Shown piece by piece: positions 1 through 8,012 of a stretch of 28,119 nt of DNA (the first letter of the stretch is position 1; every line of letters starts with the position of its first letter). The stretch is from Clostridiales bacterium. GTDB lineage: Bacteria; Bacillota; Clostridia; Oscillospirales; Oscillospiraceae. The stretch covers positions 1-28,119 of the forward strand of contig SFLD01000042.1 in assembly GCA_004553545.1 (NCBI GenBank), in the 5' to 3' direction. The notes beneath the pieces are model-generated. The model worked only from the letters and a program-made list of their open reading frames with translations. It ran no database searches and had not been told where the DNA came from. Made by a program: the position numbers and the translations under genes.

Positions 1-1292
1 CAGGCGGCGTAGCCGTCGCACTTGGCGCAGAGGTGCTCCGCCGTCTCCGGGGACTGGGGGTCCGTGGAGTGAGCGCCGGTCTCCGCCACCATGGCCCGGA
101 GCTTCTCCGGGTTCTCCAGCATGGGGCAGGGGCGCATCATGTTGTCATTGAAGGGCATGTTGTCGTGGTACGCCATGAAGATGGGGCTCTGGAGGGCCTC
201 CAGCAGGCTCACCTCCCGGATGTTGGCGTTGGAGTAGTGGATGAAGACGCAGGGGTCCACATCGCCATTGGCGTTGATGTGGAGGTAGCGCCGCCCGCCG
301 GCGATGCAGCCGCCCACATACTCCGCGTCGTTCTGGAAGTCCATGGCGAAGAGGGGCTTCTCCGCCCGGAGCTTCCGGATGCGGCGATAGACCGTCTCCC
401 GCTGCTCCGGGGAGGGCAGCAGCTCCGGCGCGGCGTCGTTGCCCACGGGCATGTAGTGGAAGTACCAGATGAAGTAGGCCCCCATCCGGATGAGCTGGTC
501 GTAGTACTCCTCCGAGGTGATGGAATCGTAGTTGGCGCCGGTGTAGCAGGAGGAGATGCCGTAGAGGAGCTTCCGCTCATGCAGCAGCTCCATGGCGTGG
601 AGCACCTTCCGATAGGTCCCCTGGCCCCGGCGGCCGTCGGTGGCGGCCTCGTCCCCCTCCAGGGAGATGGCGGGCACGAAGTTCTTCACCCGCAGCATCT
701 CGTCGGCAAAGGCCTCGTCGATGAGGGTGGCGTTGGTGAAGCAGAGGAAGATACAGTCGTCGTGCTTCTCGCAGAGCCGGATGAGGTCCTTCTTCCGCAC
801 CAGGGGCTCGCCGCCGGTGTAGATATACATGTAGATGCCCAGCTCCTTGCCCTGGCGGATGATGCCGTCGATCTCGTCAAAGCTCAGGTTCAGCTTGTTG
901 CCGTACTCCGCCGCCCAGCAGCCGGTGCAGTGGAGGTTGCAGGCGGAGGTGGGGTCCAGCAGGATGGCCCAGGGGACGTTGCAGTTGTACTGCTTGCGGT
1001 AGGACTCCTGCCGGTCCCAGCCGATGAGGTTGGCGTTCAGGAAGAAGTTGGCCGCCATGGTCTTCATGACCTCGGGGTCCACGTCGTTCACCACGTGCAG
1101 GATGTAGTCGTGGTAGGGGTGCTTGGGGTCCTCGATGGCCGCCCGGATGGTGGCCCGCTGGCGCTCAAACTCGCCGTTTGCGAACTTGTCTGCCCAGTCC
1201 ATGATGTGCCGGAGGTTCTTCTCCGGGTCCTTATAGAGGTAGTGGAAGGCCTGCTCCAGGCCCACCCGTTTCAGTGTGGTGGAAACGCTCAT
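1..1292 (-). CDS. radical SAM/SPASM-domain protein (3' end cut by window)
   Basis: Reading leftward from ATG at 1292, this frame stays open for 430 codons to the window edge, so the C-terminus is missing. After about 115 residues an iron-sulfur motif CNLHCTGC (CxxxCxxC) is followed by YTGGEPL, the SAM-binding GGE motif, and later SLEGDE; this identifies the radical SAM superfamily. A second cysteine set begins near the end (GGCIAG, DPCVFIHYS, RPCPM, HLCAKCD) and looks like a SPASM-type auxiliary cluster domain. Such enzymes modify peptides or proteins through a 5'-deoxyadenosyl radical. No peptide substrate gene lies beside it, so the substrate is unknown. The ribosome site AAAGGAT lies about 8 nt before the ATG. 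It has its own promoter and is separated from the operon to the right by a terminator. Confidence 0.88.
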   Translation of the reverse strand, partial: MSVSTTLKRVGLEQAFHYLYKDPEKNLRHIMDWADKFANGEFERQRATIRAAIEDPKHPYHDYILHVVNDVDPEVMKTMAANFFLNANLIGWDRQESYRKQYNCNVPWAILLDPTSACNLHCTGCWAAEYGNKLNLSFDEIDGIIRQGKELGIYMYIYTGGEPLVRKKDLIRLCEKHDDCIFLCFTNATLIDEAFADEMLRVKNFVPAISLEGDEAATDGRRGQGTYRKVLHAMELLHERKLLYGISSCYTGANYDSITSEEYYDQLIRMGAYFIWYFHYMPVGNDAAPELLPSPEQRETVYRRIRKLRAEKPLFAMDFQNDAEYVGGCIAGGRRYLHINANGDVDPCVFIHYSNANIREVSLLEALQSPIFMAYHDNMPFNDNMMRPCPMLENPEKLRAMVAETGAHSTDPQSPETAEHLCAKCDGYAA

Positions 1293-1459
1293 AGTCCCGA
1301 TCCTTTCTTTCTCCGGCCTCCCGGCCGGTGTTGTCTCTCTCACGCGGACGGACACGTCCACCGGAAAGTATCCCCTCCCGGCTGCCGTCCGTCCCGGCGG
1401 AGCGGACATTCCCTGGGGTTTCCCGCCGCCAGGCCGCTCTGCCCTTCGTCGTTGCCGTC

Positions 1460-1488
1460 ATTGTAGCGGCACCCCCGTCCTCCGGCAA
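1460..1488 (-). promoter_or_regulatory. sigma-A-type promoter of the radical SAM gene
   Basis: On the minus strand TTGCCG (1488-1483), a 17-nt spacer and TACAAT (1465-1460). The predicted start near 1453 gives a leader of about 160 nt before the ATG at 1292. Confidence 0.5.
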
Positions 1489-1574
1489 TAGACAACCCAC
1501 CCGAAACGTCAAAAATGCGACACTTCCCCGCCCTTTGCCTACTTTCCCGCCGCGCTTCCACGAAAACGCAAAAA

Positions 1575-1605
1575 GGGACCGTCTGCCTCCGAGGCAGACG
1601 GTCCC
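1575..1605 (-). terminator. intrinsic terminator of the 5745-1625 operon
   Basis: A near-perfect stem of about 14 bp (GGGACCGTCTGCCT pairing with AGGCAGACGGTCCC) is followed on the minus strand by TTTTTGCGTTTTC, just after the stop at 1625. The plus strand also has a T-rich tail, so it could work in both directions. Confidence 0.85.
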
Positions 1606-1624
1606 TCTCTTTTTCTTTCCCGGC

Positions 1625-2769
1625 TCACTCCTCCTGCCGCTGGGCAGCCATGCCGCCCAGGTCCACATCCCGGGTTTTGGGCTTGGCAGGCGCGGCGGGC
1701 GCCGTCCCCAGGCCGAAGTCCTTCTCCGCGCTGGCGGTATCCCGGCGGAGCATGGTCTCCATCACCCGGATGTCGCTGTCCACGTTCATGGCGTCCATCT
1801 TGTAGAGCTCGTCCAGCTGGTGCTCAAAGCCCGCCACGATGGAGTCCATGGTCTTCTCGATGCGGTCCTTGGCCTGGCCCAGATTGGCTCCCTCCACCCC
1901 GGTGGCCTCAAACTCCGCGTAGGAGTCCAACAGCTTCTGGGTGGTGGGGAGGTAGTAGTTGAGGAAGGTGTCGATGCTGCTCCGCTTCTTGGGATCCGCC
2001 TCCACCGCCTGGAAGATCTTAGCCGTGACTTCCTCCAGCCGGTCGATCTTGGCGGAGAGCACGGGGTCTGCGATGCGGTCGTTGGCCCGGCGGATGTTCC
2101 GCAGGATGCCGGAGTAGCCCTCCTCCGCCTCCTTGGGGGGCGCGGCGGCCTCCTCGGCCTCCTCCTGGCGGCGCTGCCAGTCCTCATCCGCCTGGCTGGA
2201 GCGGAAGAAGTACCCCAGCTCCCGGTTGAGATAGGCCTTGCCCCCGAAGAAGCCCTTGGAGATCATGGCCTGCAGGTCCTTCGTCACCCGCCGCTGGGAG
2301 AAGCCCGTGACCCGTGCCAGCTCCTCCACGGACATGGCGGGCCGGTCCCCCATCACGGCGAGATACTGGGCAGCAGGTCCTCCAGGTAGAGGAAGAAGTC
2401 CTTGGACCAGGCGATCATCTCCACCGGCTCCGCGCAGGCCACCAGACCCACCGCCGCCAGGATCGCGCCCACGATCATCAGCGTCCGGGCGGTGGATTTC
2501 TTCTGGGAAGGCGCCTTCATCACCTGATGGACGGTCTTCTGGGCCCGGTTGGGCTGGCTTGCCTGCCGCCCCGCCCGGTCGCTTGTCCGCTGGCCGGAGG
2601 TCTCCTGCAGGGGCGGGGGCGCCGCCTGCTGCTTCTTCTCGCCGCCGCCCACGCCGAAGAGCTTCAGGAACAGCAGCACCAGCGCCAGGGGCGAGAGCCC
2701 GAAGATAAAAAGCAACACGATGAGTCCCCAGGAGATCCAGCCCTCGTCCTTCTGCCGTTTCGCGCTCAT
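1625..2769 (-). pseudogene. xpaC: XpaC family protein, frameshifted
   Basis: The N-terminal part (2769 to about 2370) has a membrane segment (residues ~11-36), a low-complexity linker and a second hydrophobic segment, then continues in another frame. The second frame has a winged-helix-like piece (SVEELARVTGFSQRRVTKDLQAM) and the XpaC core with FLNYYLPTTQKLLDSY and MDAMNVDSDIRVMETML. Frames join at DLLP/QYLAVMG if the C3 run at 2368-2370 had one more C, so a single-base deletion explains the break. XpaC proteins were named for 5-bromo-4-chloroindolyl phosphate hydrolysis and often pair with TelA, which is not nearby. The gene overlaps DUF896 by 4 nt (ATGA) and is last in the operon. It may be a true mutation or a sequencing or assembly error. 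Confidence 0.75.
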
Positions 2770-2981
2770 TGGGACTCCCCCTTCTTGCGGAGCTTCCGCT
2801 TGTTGCCGTGCTCGTCCACGAGGTAGGTGTTGGCGAGATGGGCGTCCAGATTCCCCAGCACGGACTGCACATACTCCCGCCGCAGGGCCTGATGCTCCGC
2901 CTGCTCCTCCTCCGTCAGGGCCTCGCCGCTCTTCTTCCGGCGGGCCAGCTCATTGATCCGGTCGATCTTTTCCCGTTCCAT
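2766..2981 (-). CDS. DUF896 family protein (YnzC-like)
   Basis: A 71-residue protein starting MEREKIDRINELARR, with the family's opening helix-turn-helix hairpin (EKIxRINELA...LTEEEQAEHQALRREY) followed by a basic tail ending KRKLRKKGESQ. This is the small two-helix DUF896 family of Firmicutes, SOS- or envelope-associated in Bacillus but without a defined biochemical role. The start follows the DUF4177 stop by 3 nt and its stop overlaps the XpaC start, so it sits inside the operon and is probably translated with its neighbours. Confidence 0.85.
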   Translation of the reverse strand: MEREKIDRINELARRKKSGEALTEEEQAEHQALRREYVQSVLGNLDAHLANTYLVDEHGNKRKLRKKGESQ

Positions 2982-2984
2982 GGC

Positions 2985-3197
2985 TTATTCCTCCGTTTTC
3001 CTCTCAAATACCAGGTCGATGCTGTCGATGAAGCCCCCGGCCCGCTGCGTCGCCGGGACGCAGCCGGCAAAGCGCCAGCCCTCCCGCCCCCGGCGGCGGA
3101 TGATATCCTGATAGCCCTCCATGGCGAGGCCCACCCCGCCGAAGAGGCTATATCCGCTGGCGGAGCACTCCACCGTCTCAAACTCATAACTGTACAT
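2985..3197 (-). CDS. DUF4177 domain protein
   Basis: A 70-residue protein, MYSYEFETVECS... with the typical DUF4177 layout: an opening beta strand (YEFETVE), a helix ending in EGYQDIIRRRGREGWRFAGC, then a closing strand DLVFERK. The phrase 'REGWRF' is the best-conserved part of the family. Function is unknown in all members. It lies 12 nt after ylmH and 3 nt before DUF896 in the same leftward operon, with ATG at 3197 preceded by GGGAGTGGGAAC. Confidence 0.8.
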   Translation of the reverse strand: MYSYEFETVECSASGYSLFGGVGLAMEGYQDIIRRRGREGWRFAGCVPATQRAGGFIDSIDLVFERKTEE

Positions 3198-3209
3198 GTT
3201 CCCACTCCC

Positions 3210-4001
3210 TCAGAGATACTGCCGCACGGTGACGGCGATGCGGCCCTTCTTCGTCAGGCCCCCAACCTCCGTCAGCCGGAATTTCCCGAAGCCCCGGGCG
3301 GAGACCGTGTCGCCTTCTGCCAGAAGCCGGTCGGCCTTGGCGCAGTCCACCCAATTCACCTGGACCTTGCCGCTGGAGATGAGCTCCGCCGCCTTCCCCC
3401 GTGCCATCCGGAAGCCCACGCTGACGAGAGCGTCCAGCCGCGGGGAAGAGACGATATCCTTGACCTCCCGGAACTTCGCCTCCGGGATGTGGAGGTCGTG
3501 CCGCCCCACCTCGCTGAGCTTCAGCTTCGTCCGCCCGGCGCTCTCCCAGCTGTTAAGAAGGAAATCCGCCACGCTCTCGTGCACCAGCACGTCCGTGCTC
3601 TCCTCCCCCACCAGGATGTCGCCGATCTTCCCCCGGACCACCCCCATACCCATGAGGGCCCCGAGAAAATCCCGGTGGGTCAGGGGCTTTTCCGCCCGGT
3701 ACCGGGCCCGCAGGCAGCGGAGGGAGGCCTCCGCCCCCTCCCGCTCCATCCAGTCCGGCAGGAAGAGCAGCATCCTCCGCTCCGCTCCCTCATAGCCGCC
3801 GTCGGCGGCCCAGTCCGTCTCTGAAAATCCCGCCAGGCGCAGCGCCTCGCCGCAGCGCACTTGCTCCGCCGGGGAGAGGAAGTCCGTCTCCGCCGGGGCG
3901 TTCCGCCGCCGGGCCTGCTCCGCCCGGTCCAGCACGTGGGCCAGCAGCAGCCGCTCCTCCCCCTGGGCTCCCAGGCGGTCCAACAGCTCCGATTTATCCA
4001 T
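3210..4001 (-). CDS. ylmH: YlmH family S4-domain RNA-binding protein
   Basis: The 263 residues match the length and order of YlmH/RqcP2: an N-terminal domain (YEGAERRMLLFLPDWM), a middle domain (LTHRDFLGALMGMGVVRGKIGDILV), then an S4 RNA-binding domain from about residue 185 (SSPRLDALVSVGFRMARGKAAELISSGKVQVNW). In Bacillus-type Firmicutes the protein binds stalled 50S-peptidyl-tRNA complexes and takes part in ribosome-associated quality control. ylmH usually sits in the division cluster with ylmE-G and divIVA; here it is instead behind an ABC exporter, whose stop region overlaps its start by 8 nt, so the two are translationally coupled. Confidence 0.9.
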   Translation of the reverse strand: MDKSELLDRLGAQGEERLLLAHVLDRAEQARRRNAPAETDFLSPAEQVRCGEALRLAGFSETDWAADGGYEGAERRMLLFLPDWMEREGAEASLRCLRARYRAEKPLTHRDFLGALMGMGVVRGKIGDILVGEESTDVLVHESVADFLLNSWESAGRTKLKLSEVGRHDLHIPEAKFREVKDIVSSPRLDALVSVGFRMARGKAAELISSGKVQVNWVDCAKADRLLAEGDTVSARGFGKFRLTEVGGLTKKGRIAVTVRQYL

Positions 4002-5745
4002 GGTTCAGCTCCTGTGTCCGGACCAGGGCGGCATAGGCCCCGTTCCTGGCCATCAATTCCGAGTGGCTCCCCAGCTCCACGATGCGGCCCCCCTCCACCA
4101 CGGCAATGCGGTCGGCATTGCGGACGGTGGAGAGCCGGTGGGCGATGATGATGGTGGTGCGGCCGTGGGAAAGCCGCTCAAAGGTGGCCTGCAGCTTGGC
4201 CTCCGTCACGCTGTCCAGGGCGGAGGTCGCCTCGTCCAAAATCAGCACCGGCGGGTCCTTCAGGAAGATCCGGGCGATGGAGATCCGCTGCTTCTGCCCG
4301 CCGGAGAGCAGGGTCCCCCGCTCTCCCACATAGGTCTCAAAGCCGTCGGGCATGGCCATGATGTCATCATAGATCTCCGCCAGCTTCGCCGCCCGGACCA
4401 CCTCTTCCTCGCTGGCCCCGGGCTTGCCGCAGCGGATGTTCTCCAGGATGCTGTCCGCAAAGAGGAAGACCTCCTGCTGCACCACGCCCACCTGCTGCCG
4501 CAGGGACCGCTGGGTGACGGCGCGGACGTCCTGTCCGTCGATGCGGACGGCGCCCGCCGTCACGTCGTAAAACCGGGGGATCAGCTGGCAGAGGGTGGAC
4601 TTCCCCCCGCCGGAGGGCCCCACCACCGCCAGCGTCTCGCCGGGGCGGATGTGAAGGTCCACGTCGTGGAGGACGGCCAGATCCGCCTGATAGGCAAAGC
4701 TCACGTGCTCCACGTCGATCTGCCCCCGGACCTTCCCCAGATCCCTGGCGTCCGGGGCGTCCTTCAGCTCCGGCTCCGTCCGCATCAGCTCCAGGAAGCG
4801 CCCGAAGCCCGCGGTGCCGTTGGCCAGGAGCTCCGAGAAGTTTGCCAGCCGCCGGACGGGGTTCACAAAGGTCGTGATATAGAGGCTGAAGGTGATGAGA
4901 TCCACGGTGTTCAGCTGCCCCTGCATGATGAGGTATCCGCCCACGGCGATGACCGCGGCGGAGAGGAGGCAGAGGAAGAACTCCATGGTGGCGTTGAAGC
5001 GGCCCATGGCCTTGTGGAACTGCCGCTTGGAGGTCTTGTAGATGTCGTTGGCGGCGTTGAACTTCTCCAGCTCCTCCGGCTCATTGGCGAAGGCCTTGGC
5101 CGTCCGCATGCCGGAGATGCCGGACTCCATCCCGGCATTGATGACGGCGGTCTTCTGCTTCACCTGGCGGCTGGCGGCGCTCATGGACCGGCGGCAGCCC
5201 CAGATCACCAGGAAGAAGACCGGCAGGATCGCCGCGATGACGAGAGCCAGCCGCCACTGGATGTGAAACATAATGGCAAGGGCTCCGAGAATGGTGACGC
5301 CGGAGATGAAGATGTCCTCCGGCCCGTGGTGGGCCAGCTCCGTGATCTCAAAGAGCTCGCTGGTGAGGCGGCTCATGAGGACACCGGTGCGGTTGCGGTC
5401 AAAGTAGCGGCAGTCCAGCTCCTGCATGTGGCGGAAGAGGTCCCGCCGGATGTCGGCCTCCACCAGGATGCCGAAGGTGTGGCCCCAGTAGCCGATGACA
5501 TACTGCATCCCCGCCCGGACGGCGAAGGCCAGCAGCACGACGGCCATGACAGTGAAGAAGGTCCGGTAGGCGTCCTGCGGCAGCAGCTCATACATGCACC
5601 AGCGGGAGACGTAGGGGAACGCCAGGTCAATGAGGGAGATGCAGAGGGCGCAGGCCATATCCAGAAGGAAGAGCTTCCGGTGGGGCCGGAAGTAGGAGAG
5701 AAAGATCCGCAGGCCGGATCGCTGCTGGAACTCACGGGTGGTCAT
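3994..5745 (-). CDS. ABC exporter, fused permease-ATPase (583 aa)
   Basis: A half-size exporter: an N-terminal six-helix membrane domain (first ~310 residues) and a C-terminal ATPase. All ATPase motifs are canonical: Walker A GPSGGGKST, Q loop near VGVVQQEVFLF, signature LSGGQKQRISIARI, Walker B VLILDEATSALD and switch IAHRLSTV. With both catalytic Glu and switch His present it can work as a homodimer. The substrate cannot be told from sequence. It leads the leftward operon, with ribosome site AAAGGAG before the ATG at 5745 and a promoter 60 nt upstream. The stop region overlaps ylmH. Confidence 0.9.
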   Translation of the reverse strand: MTTREFQQRSGLRIFLSYFRPHRKLFLLDMACALCISLIDLAFPYVSRWCMYELLPQDAYRTFFTVMAVVLLAFAVRAGMQYVIGYWGHTFGILVEADIRRDLFRHMQELDCRYFDRNRTGVLMSRLTSELFEITELAHHGPEDIFISGVTILGALAIMFHIQWRLALVIAAILPVFFLVIWGCRRSMSAASRQVKQKTAVINAGMESGISGMRTAKAFANEPEELEKFNAANDIYKTSKRQFHKAMGRFNATMEFFLCLLSAAVIAVGGYLIMQGQLNTVDLITFSLYITTFVNPVRRLANFSELLANGTAGFGRFLELMRTEPELKDAPDARDLGKVRGQIDVEHVSFAYQADLAVLHDVDLHIRPGETLAVVGPSGGGKSTLCQLIPRFYDVTAGAVRIDGQDVRAVTQRSLRQQVGVVQQEVFLFADSILENIRCGKPGASEEEVVRAAKLAEIYDDIMAMPDGFETYVGERGTLLSGGQKQRISIARIFLKDPPVLILDEATSALDSVTEAKLQATFERLSHGRTTIIIAHRLSTVRNADRIAVVEGGRIVELGSHSELMARNGAYAALVRTQELNHG

Positions 5746-5799
5746 TCGCTTGATGCTCCTTTATCGTGATCCAAAAAATCACACAGTCTTACAGAATAC

Positions 5800-5828
5800 A
5801 GCATAGCACATCCCGGCGGAAATAGCAA
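5800..5828 (-). promoter_or_regulatory. sigma-A-type promoter of the ABC/ylmH operon
   Basis: On the minus strand TTGCTA (5828-5823), 17-nt spacer, TATGCT (5805-5800). It lies 55 nt before the ATG at 5745. Confidence 0.55.
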
Positions 5829-5835
5829 CGGAAAT

Positions 5836-5859
5836 CCCCGGGCGCGGCCGCGCCCGGGG
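5836..5859 (-). terminator. GC-rich hairpin after the zinc-ribbon gene
   Basis: A perfect 24-nt palindrome (CCCCGGGCGCGG and its complement) 27 nt past the stop at 5886. The T-tract on the minus strand is poor (ATTTCCGTT), so termination may be incomplete or may need help. Confidence 0.5.
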
Positions 5860-5885
5860 ATGCTTTCGTTTTCTCCCGTGGGAGG

Positions 5886-6767
5886 TCACTTGTTGGCCAG
5901 GAACTCGCCCTTCACGTAGCCGTCGGTATCCACGCCGCCGCTGCCCACGAAGGTGATCTCATACCAGCCGTTGCCGGCGTCCGCCTTGATGGTGACCTCG
6001 TTCCCGTTGACCAGGGACGCGATGGCCGCGTTCTCCGTGCCGGGACCGGAGCGGACGTTGACGCCGGCGGGGGCGTTGATGACCGTGGCCGCCCCCAGCT
6101 TCAGGCTGCCGCCGGTGGGGGTGGGATCGGTGGGCGTTGTGGGCGTCGCGGGGGCGCTGCCGCCCTTCACCCGGACGATGCAGACGGCCTTCTGGTCCCC
6201 GTCCGTCACCAGGATGTTCACGGTACCGTTGGCCGCCGCCGTCACCGTGCCGCTCTCGCTCACCGTCGCGATGGCGTCGTTCTCGCTGAGCCAGGTATAG
6301 CTGCCGCTGCCGCCGGAGACGCTCAGGGTCACGTCGGGATCGCCCACGTTGGTGCTGTAGTCGGTCTTGCTGAGGGTCAGGCCGTCCGGCAGGGCGAGCG
6401 CCGCCTCATAGGTGAGCCCCGCAGGCTCGGGATCCACCACCGGCTCCTCCCCGCTGGAAGAGGCACCGGAGGACCCCTGGGAGCTGACGGCGCCCGAGGG
6501 CTCGCTGCCCGCCGGATCCTGGCCCCAGCCCAGCTTCTCCCCGATGGCCTTGCCGAAGAGGAGGTAAATGAGCAGCACCGCCATCAGCAAAATGGCGATG
6601 ACCAGCATGGGGCTCAGCAGGCTGGGTCCCCCCTGGCGCACCCGGTGGCCCCCCTTGCGCTTGGTGCCCTTCCCCCGGCGGAAATTCTTCTCCTCCTCAC
6701 AGAAGGGGCAGGAGCGGTAGGTATCGGAATACTTCTCCCCGCAGACGGGGCACGTTTTCATAGCCAT
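5886..6767 (-). CDS. zinc-ribbon, membrane-anchored protein with Ig-like and SH3 domains
   Basis: 293 residues. It opens with a zinc ribbon (CPVC...CPFC, residues 5-23), a basic stretch, and one membrane helix (LLSPMLVIAILLMAVLLIYLLF, ~50-71). Outside the membrane come a Ser/Gly/Pro-rich linker, a bacterial Ig-like (BIG2-type) domain with GSGSYTWLSENDAIATVSESG, a Thr/Pro linker and a C-terminal SH3-like domain (NVRSGPGTENAAIASL... GWYEI... GYVKGEFL). SH3 domains of this kind commonly bind cell wall. Inferred topology: N-terminus inside, domains in the wall. The start at 6767 has the site GGGAGGATC, and a strong promoter lies upstream, back to back with udk. Confidence 0.85.
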   Translation of the reverse strand: MAMKTCPVCGEKYSDTYRSCPFCEEEKNFRRGKGTKRKGGHRVRQGGPSLLSPMLVIAILLMAVLLIYLLFGKAIGEKLGWGQDPAGSEPSGAVSSQGSSGASSSGEEPVVDPEPAGLTYEAALALPDGLTLSKTDYSTNVGDPDVTLSVSGGSGSYTWLSENDAIATVSESGTVTAAANGTVNILVTDGDQKAVCIVRVKGGSAPATPTTPTDPTPTGGSLKLGAATVINAPAGVNVRSGPGTENAAIASLVNGNEVTIKADAGNGWYEITFVGSGGVDTDGYVKGEFLANK

Positions 6768-6813
6768 ATCTCAGATCCTCCCAAAAGCGGCGGATGGAAA
6801 CTCAACACTTTAC

Positions 6814-6842
6814 ATAATAAAGTTTTTCCCCGGGGCCGTCAA
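6814..6842 (-). promoter_or_regulatory. sigma-A promoter of the zinc-ribbon gene
   Basis: Minus strand TTGACG (6842-6837), 17-nt spacer, TATTAT (6819-6814), 47 nt before the ATG. Confidence 0.7.
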
Positions 6843-6881
6843 GAGCTTTTCGCTTTTTTTCGTCTTTTGCCGCCGGAGTCC

Positions 6882-6910
6882 TTGCTTTTGCGGCCATCGG
6901 CTCTTATAAT
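6882..6910 (+). promoter_or_regulatory. sigma-A promoter of udk
   Basis: TTGCTT (6882-6887), 17-nt spacer, perfect TATAAT (6905-6910), giving a leader of about 28 nt before udk. It diverges from the promoter of the zinc-ribbon gene. Confidence 0.7.
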
Positions 6911-6944
6911 GGCTGGTAGAAACCAACACGAGGGGGAGCGTTTC

Positions 6945-7562
6945 ATGGATACCATTCTCATCGGCATCGCCGGCGGCACCGGCAGCGGCAAGACCACCCT
7001 GACCCGCCACCTGAAGGAGCACTTCGGCGACAACGTCACCGTCATCGGCCACGACAGCTACTATAAGCGCCAGGTGGGCAAGACCTACGAGGAGCGGGCC
7101 CGCCAGAACTACGACCACCCGGACGCCTTCGATACCGACCTCATGATCGAGCACCTCCATGAGCTGATGGAGGGCCGCTCCATCCAGTGCCCGGTCTACT
7201 CCTACGTGGACCACAACCGGACGGACGAGACCGTGGAGGTAAAGCCCAATAAAGTCATCATCGTGGAGGGCATCCTGATCTTCGCCCACCCCGTCCTGCG
7301 GGAGATGTTCGACATCAAGATCTTCGTAGAGACGGATGCCGACGTCCGCATCCTCCGCCGGGCCCTGCGGGACGTGGAGGACCGGGGCCGGACCCTCCAG
7401 TCCGTGGTGACCCAGTACCTCACCACCGTCAAGCCCATGCACGAGCAGTTCGTGGAGCCCTCCCGCAAGTACGCGGACATCATCGTCCTGGAGGGCGGCC
7501 ATAACCTCGTCGCCCTGGACATGATCATGCAGCGCATCCAGAACCACATCGACCAGCACTGA
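6945..7562 (+). CDS. udk: uridine kinase
   Basis: 205 residues, the usual length for Udk. Walker A is GIAGGTGSGKTT (residues 7-18), then HDSYYK with the catalytic Asp, YDHPDAFDTDLM, PVYSYVDHNRT and VEGILIF, all typical of uridine-cytidine kinase. The enzyme phosphorylates uridine or cytidine to UMP or CMP with ATP or GTP in pyrimidine salvage. The frame is open upstream to an earlier ATG at 6645, but that stretch runs antisense through the zinc-ribbon gene. The ATG at 6945 has the ribosome site GAGGGGGAG and sits just after the promoter, so it was chosen. Confidence 0.95.
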   Translation: MDTILIGIAGGTGSGKTTLTRHLKEHFGDNVTVIGHDSYYKRQVGKTYEERARQNYDHPDAFDTDLMIEHLHELMEGRSIQCPVYSYVDHNRTDETVEVKPNKVIIVEGILIFAHPVLREMFDIKIFVETDADVRILRRALRDVEDRGRTLQSVVTQYLTTVKPMHEQFVEPSRKYADIIVLEGGHNLVALDMIMQRIQNHIDQH

Positions 7563-7571
7563 AAAAGGAGA

Positions 7572-7600
7572 AGAGCGGGGACGCCCGGCGTCCCCGCTCT
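7572..7600. terminator. bidirectional terminator between udk and the cupin gene
   Basis: A 14-bp perfect stem (AGAGCGGGGACGCC and complement) with a 1-nt centre. The plus strand continues CTTTTTG, the minus strand TCTCCTTTTT, serving both convergent genes. Confidence 0.88.
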
Positions 7601-7612
7601 CTTTTTGCCCTC

Positions 7613-7942
7613 TCAGAAGACCACCAGCAGCAGCATCTTGAACTGCTCCTGGCCGTAGACCGCGTGGGGGTGCCCCGCCGGCATGACGATGGACTCCCCC
7701 TGGTGGAGCAAAAACTCCTCCCCGTCGATGGTGATCCGCCCCACCCCGTCCAGGCACGTCACAAAGGCGTCCCCGCCGGAGGCGTGGGTGCTGATCTCCT
7801 CCCCCTTGTCAAAGGAGAAGAGGGTCACGCTGACGGCGCTGTTCTGGGCCAGGGTCCGGCTCACCACCTGCCCCGGCTGATAAGCCACCTGCTCCCGCAG
7901 GGTCAGAACTTCCTTCTCGCTGATGTTCTTCATTTTCTCCAT
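7613..7942 (-). CDS. cupin domain protein
   Basis: 109 residues forming one small beta-barrel. The first cupin motif is degenerate (FDKGEEISTHASGGDAFVTCLDG, with His and Asp where metal ligands are expected) and the second is PAGHPHAVYGQEQFKMLLLV with two His. Proteins of this type in anaerobes often accompany redox or nitrosative-stress genes; the exact reaction is unknown. It lies 70 nt after the 4Fe-4S gene on the same strand and probably shares its promoter. The start has GGAAGGAG at a suitable distance; MKNISEK four codons in is an alternative start. Confidence 0.85.
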   Translation of the reverse strand: MEKMKNISEKEVLTLREQVAYQPGQVVSRTLAQNSAVSVTLFSFDKGEEISTHASGGDAFVTCLDGVGRITIDGEEFLLHQGESIVMPAGHPHAVYGQEQFKMLLLVVF

Positions 7943-8012
7943 ACCGCATGCTCCTTCCTGGTTTTCCTTTCAGTTTGCCCGGTTTCCTCCGATGATAGCA
8001 CAGTTTTCCCCG

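Noticed and set aside
33..1466. Long plus-strand open frame opposite the radical SAM gene
   Set aside because: It is a GC-rich shadow frame with no protein-like pattern; the minus-strand frame has clear radical SAM motifs.
4000..5769. 589-codon plus-strand open frame opposite the ABC exporter
   Set aside because: A Val/Gly/His-rich shadow of the minus-strand ABC exporter, which has all ATPase motifs.
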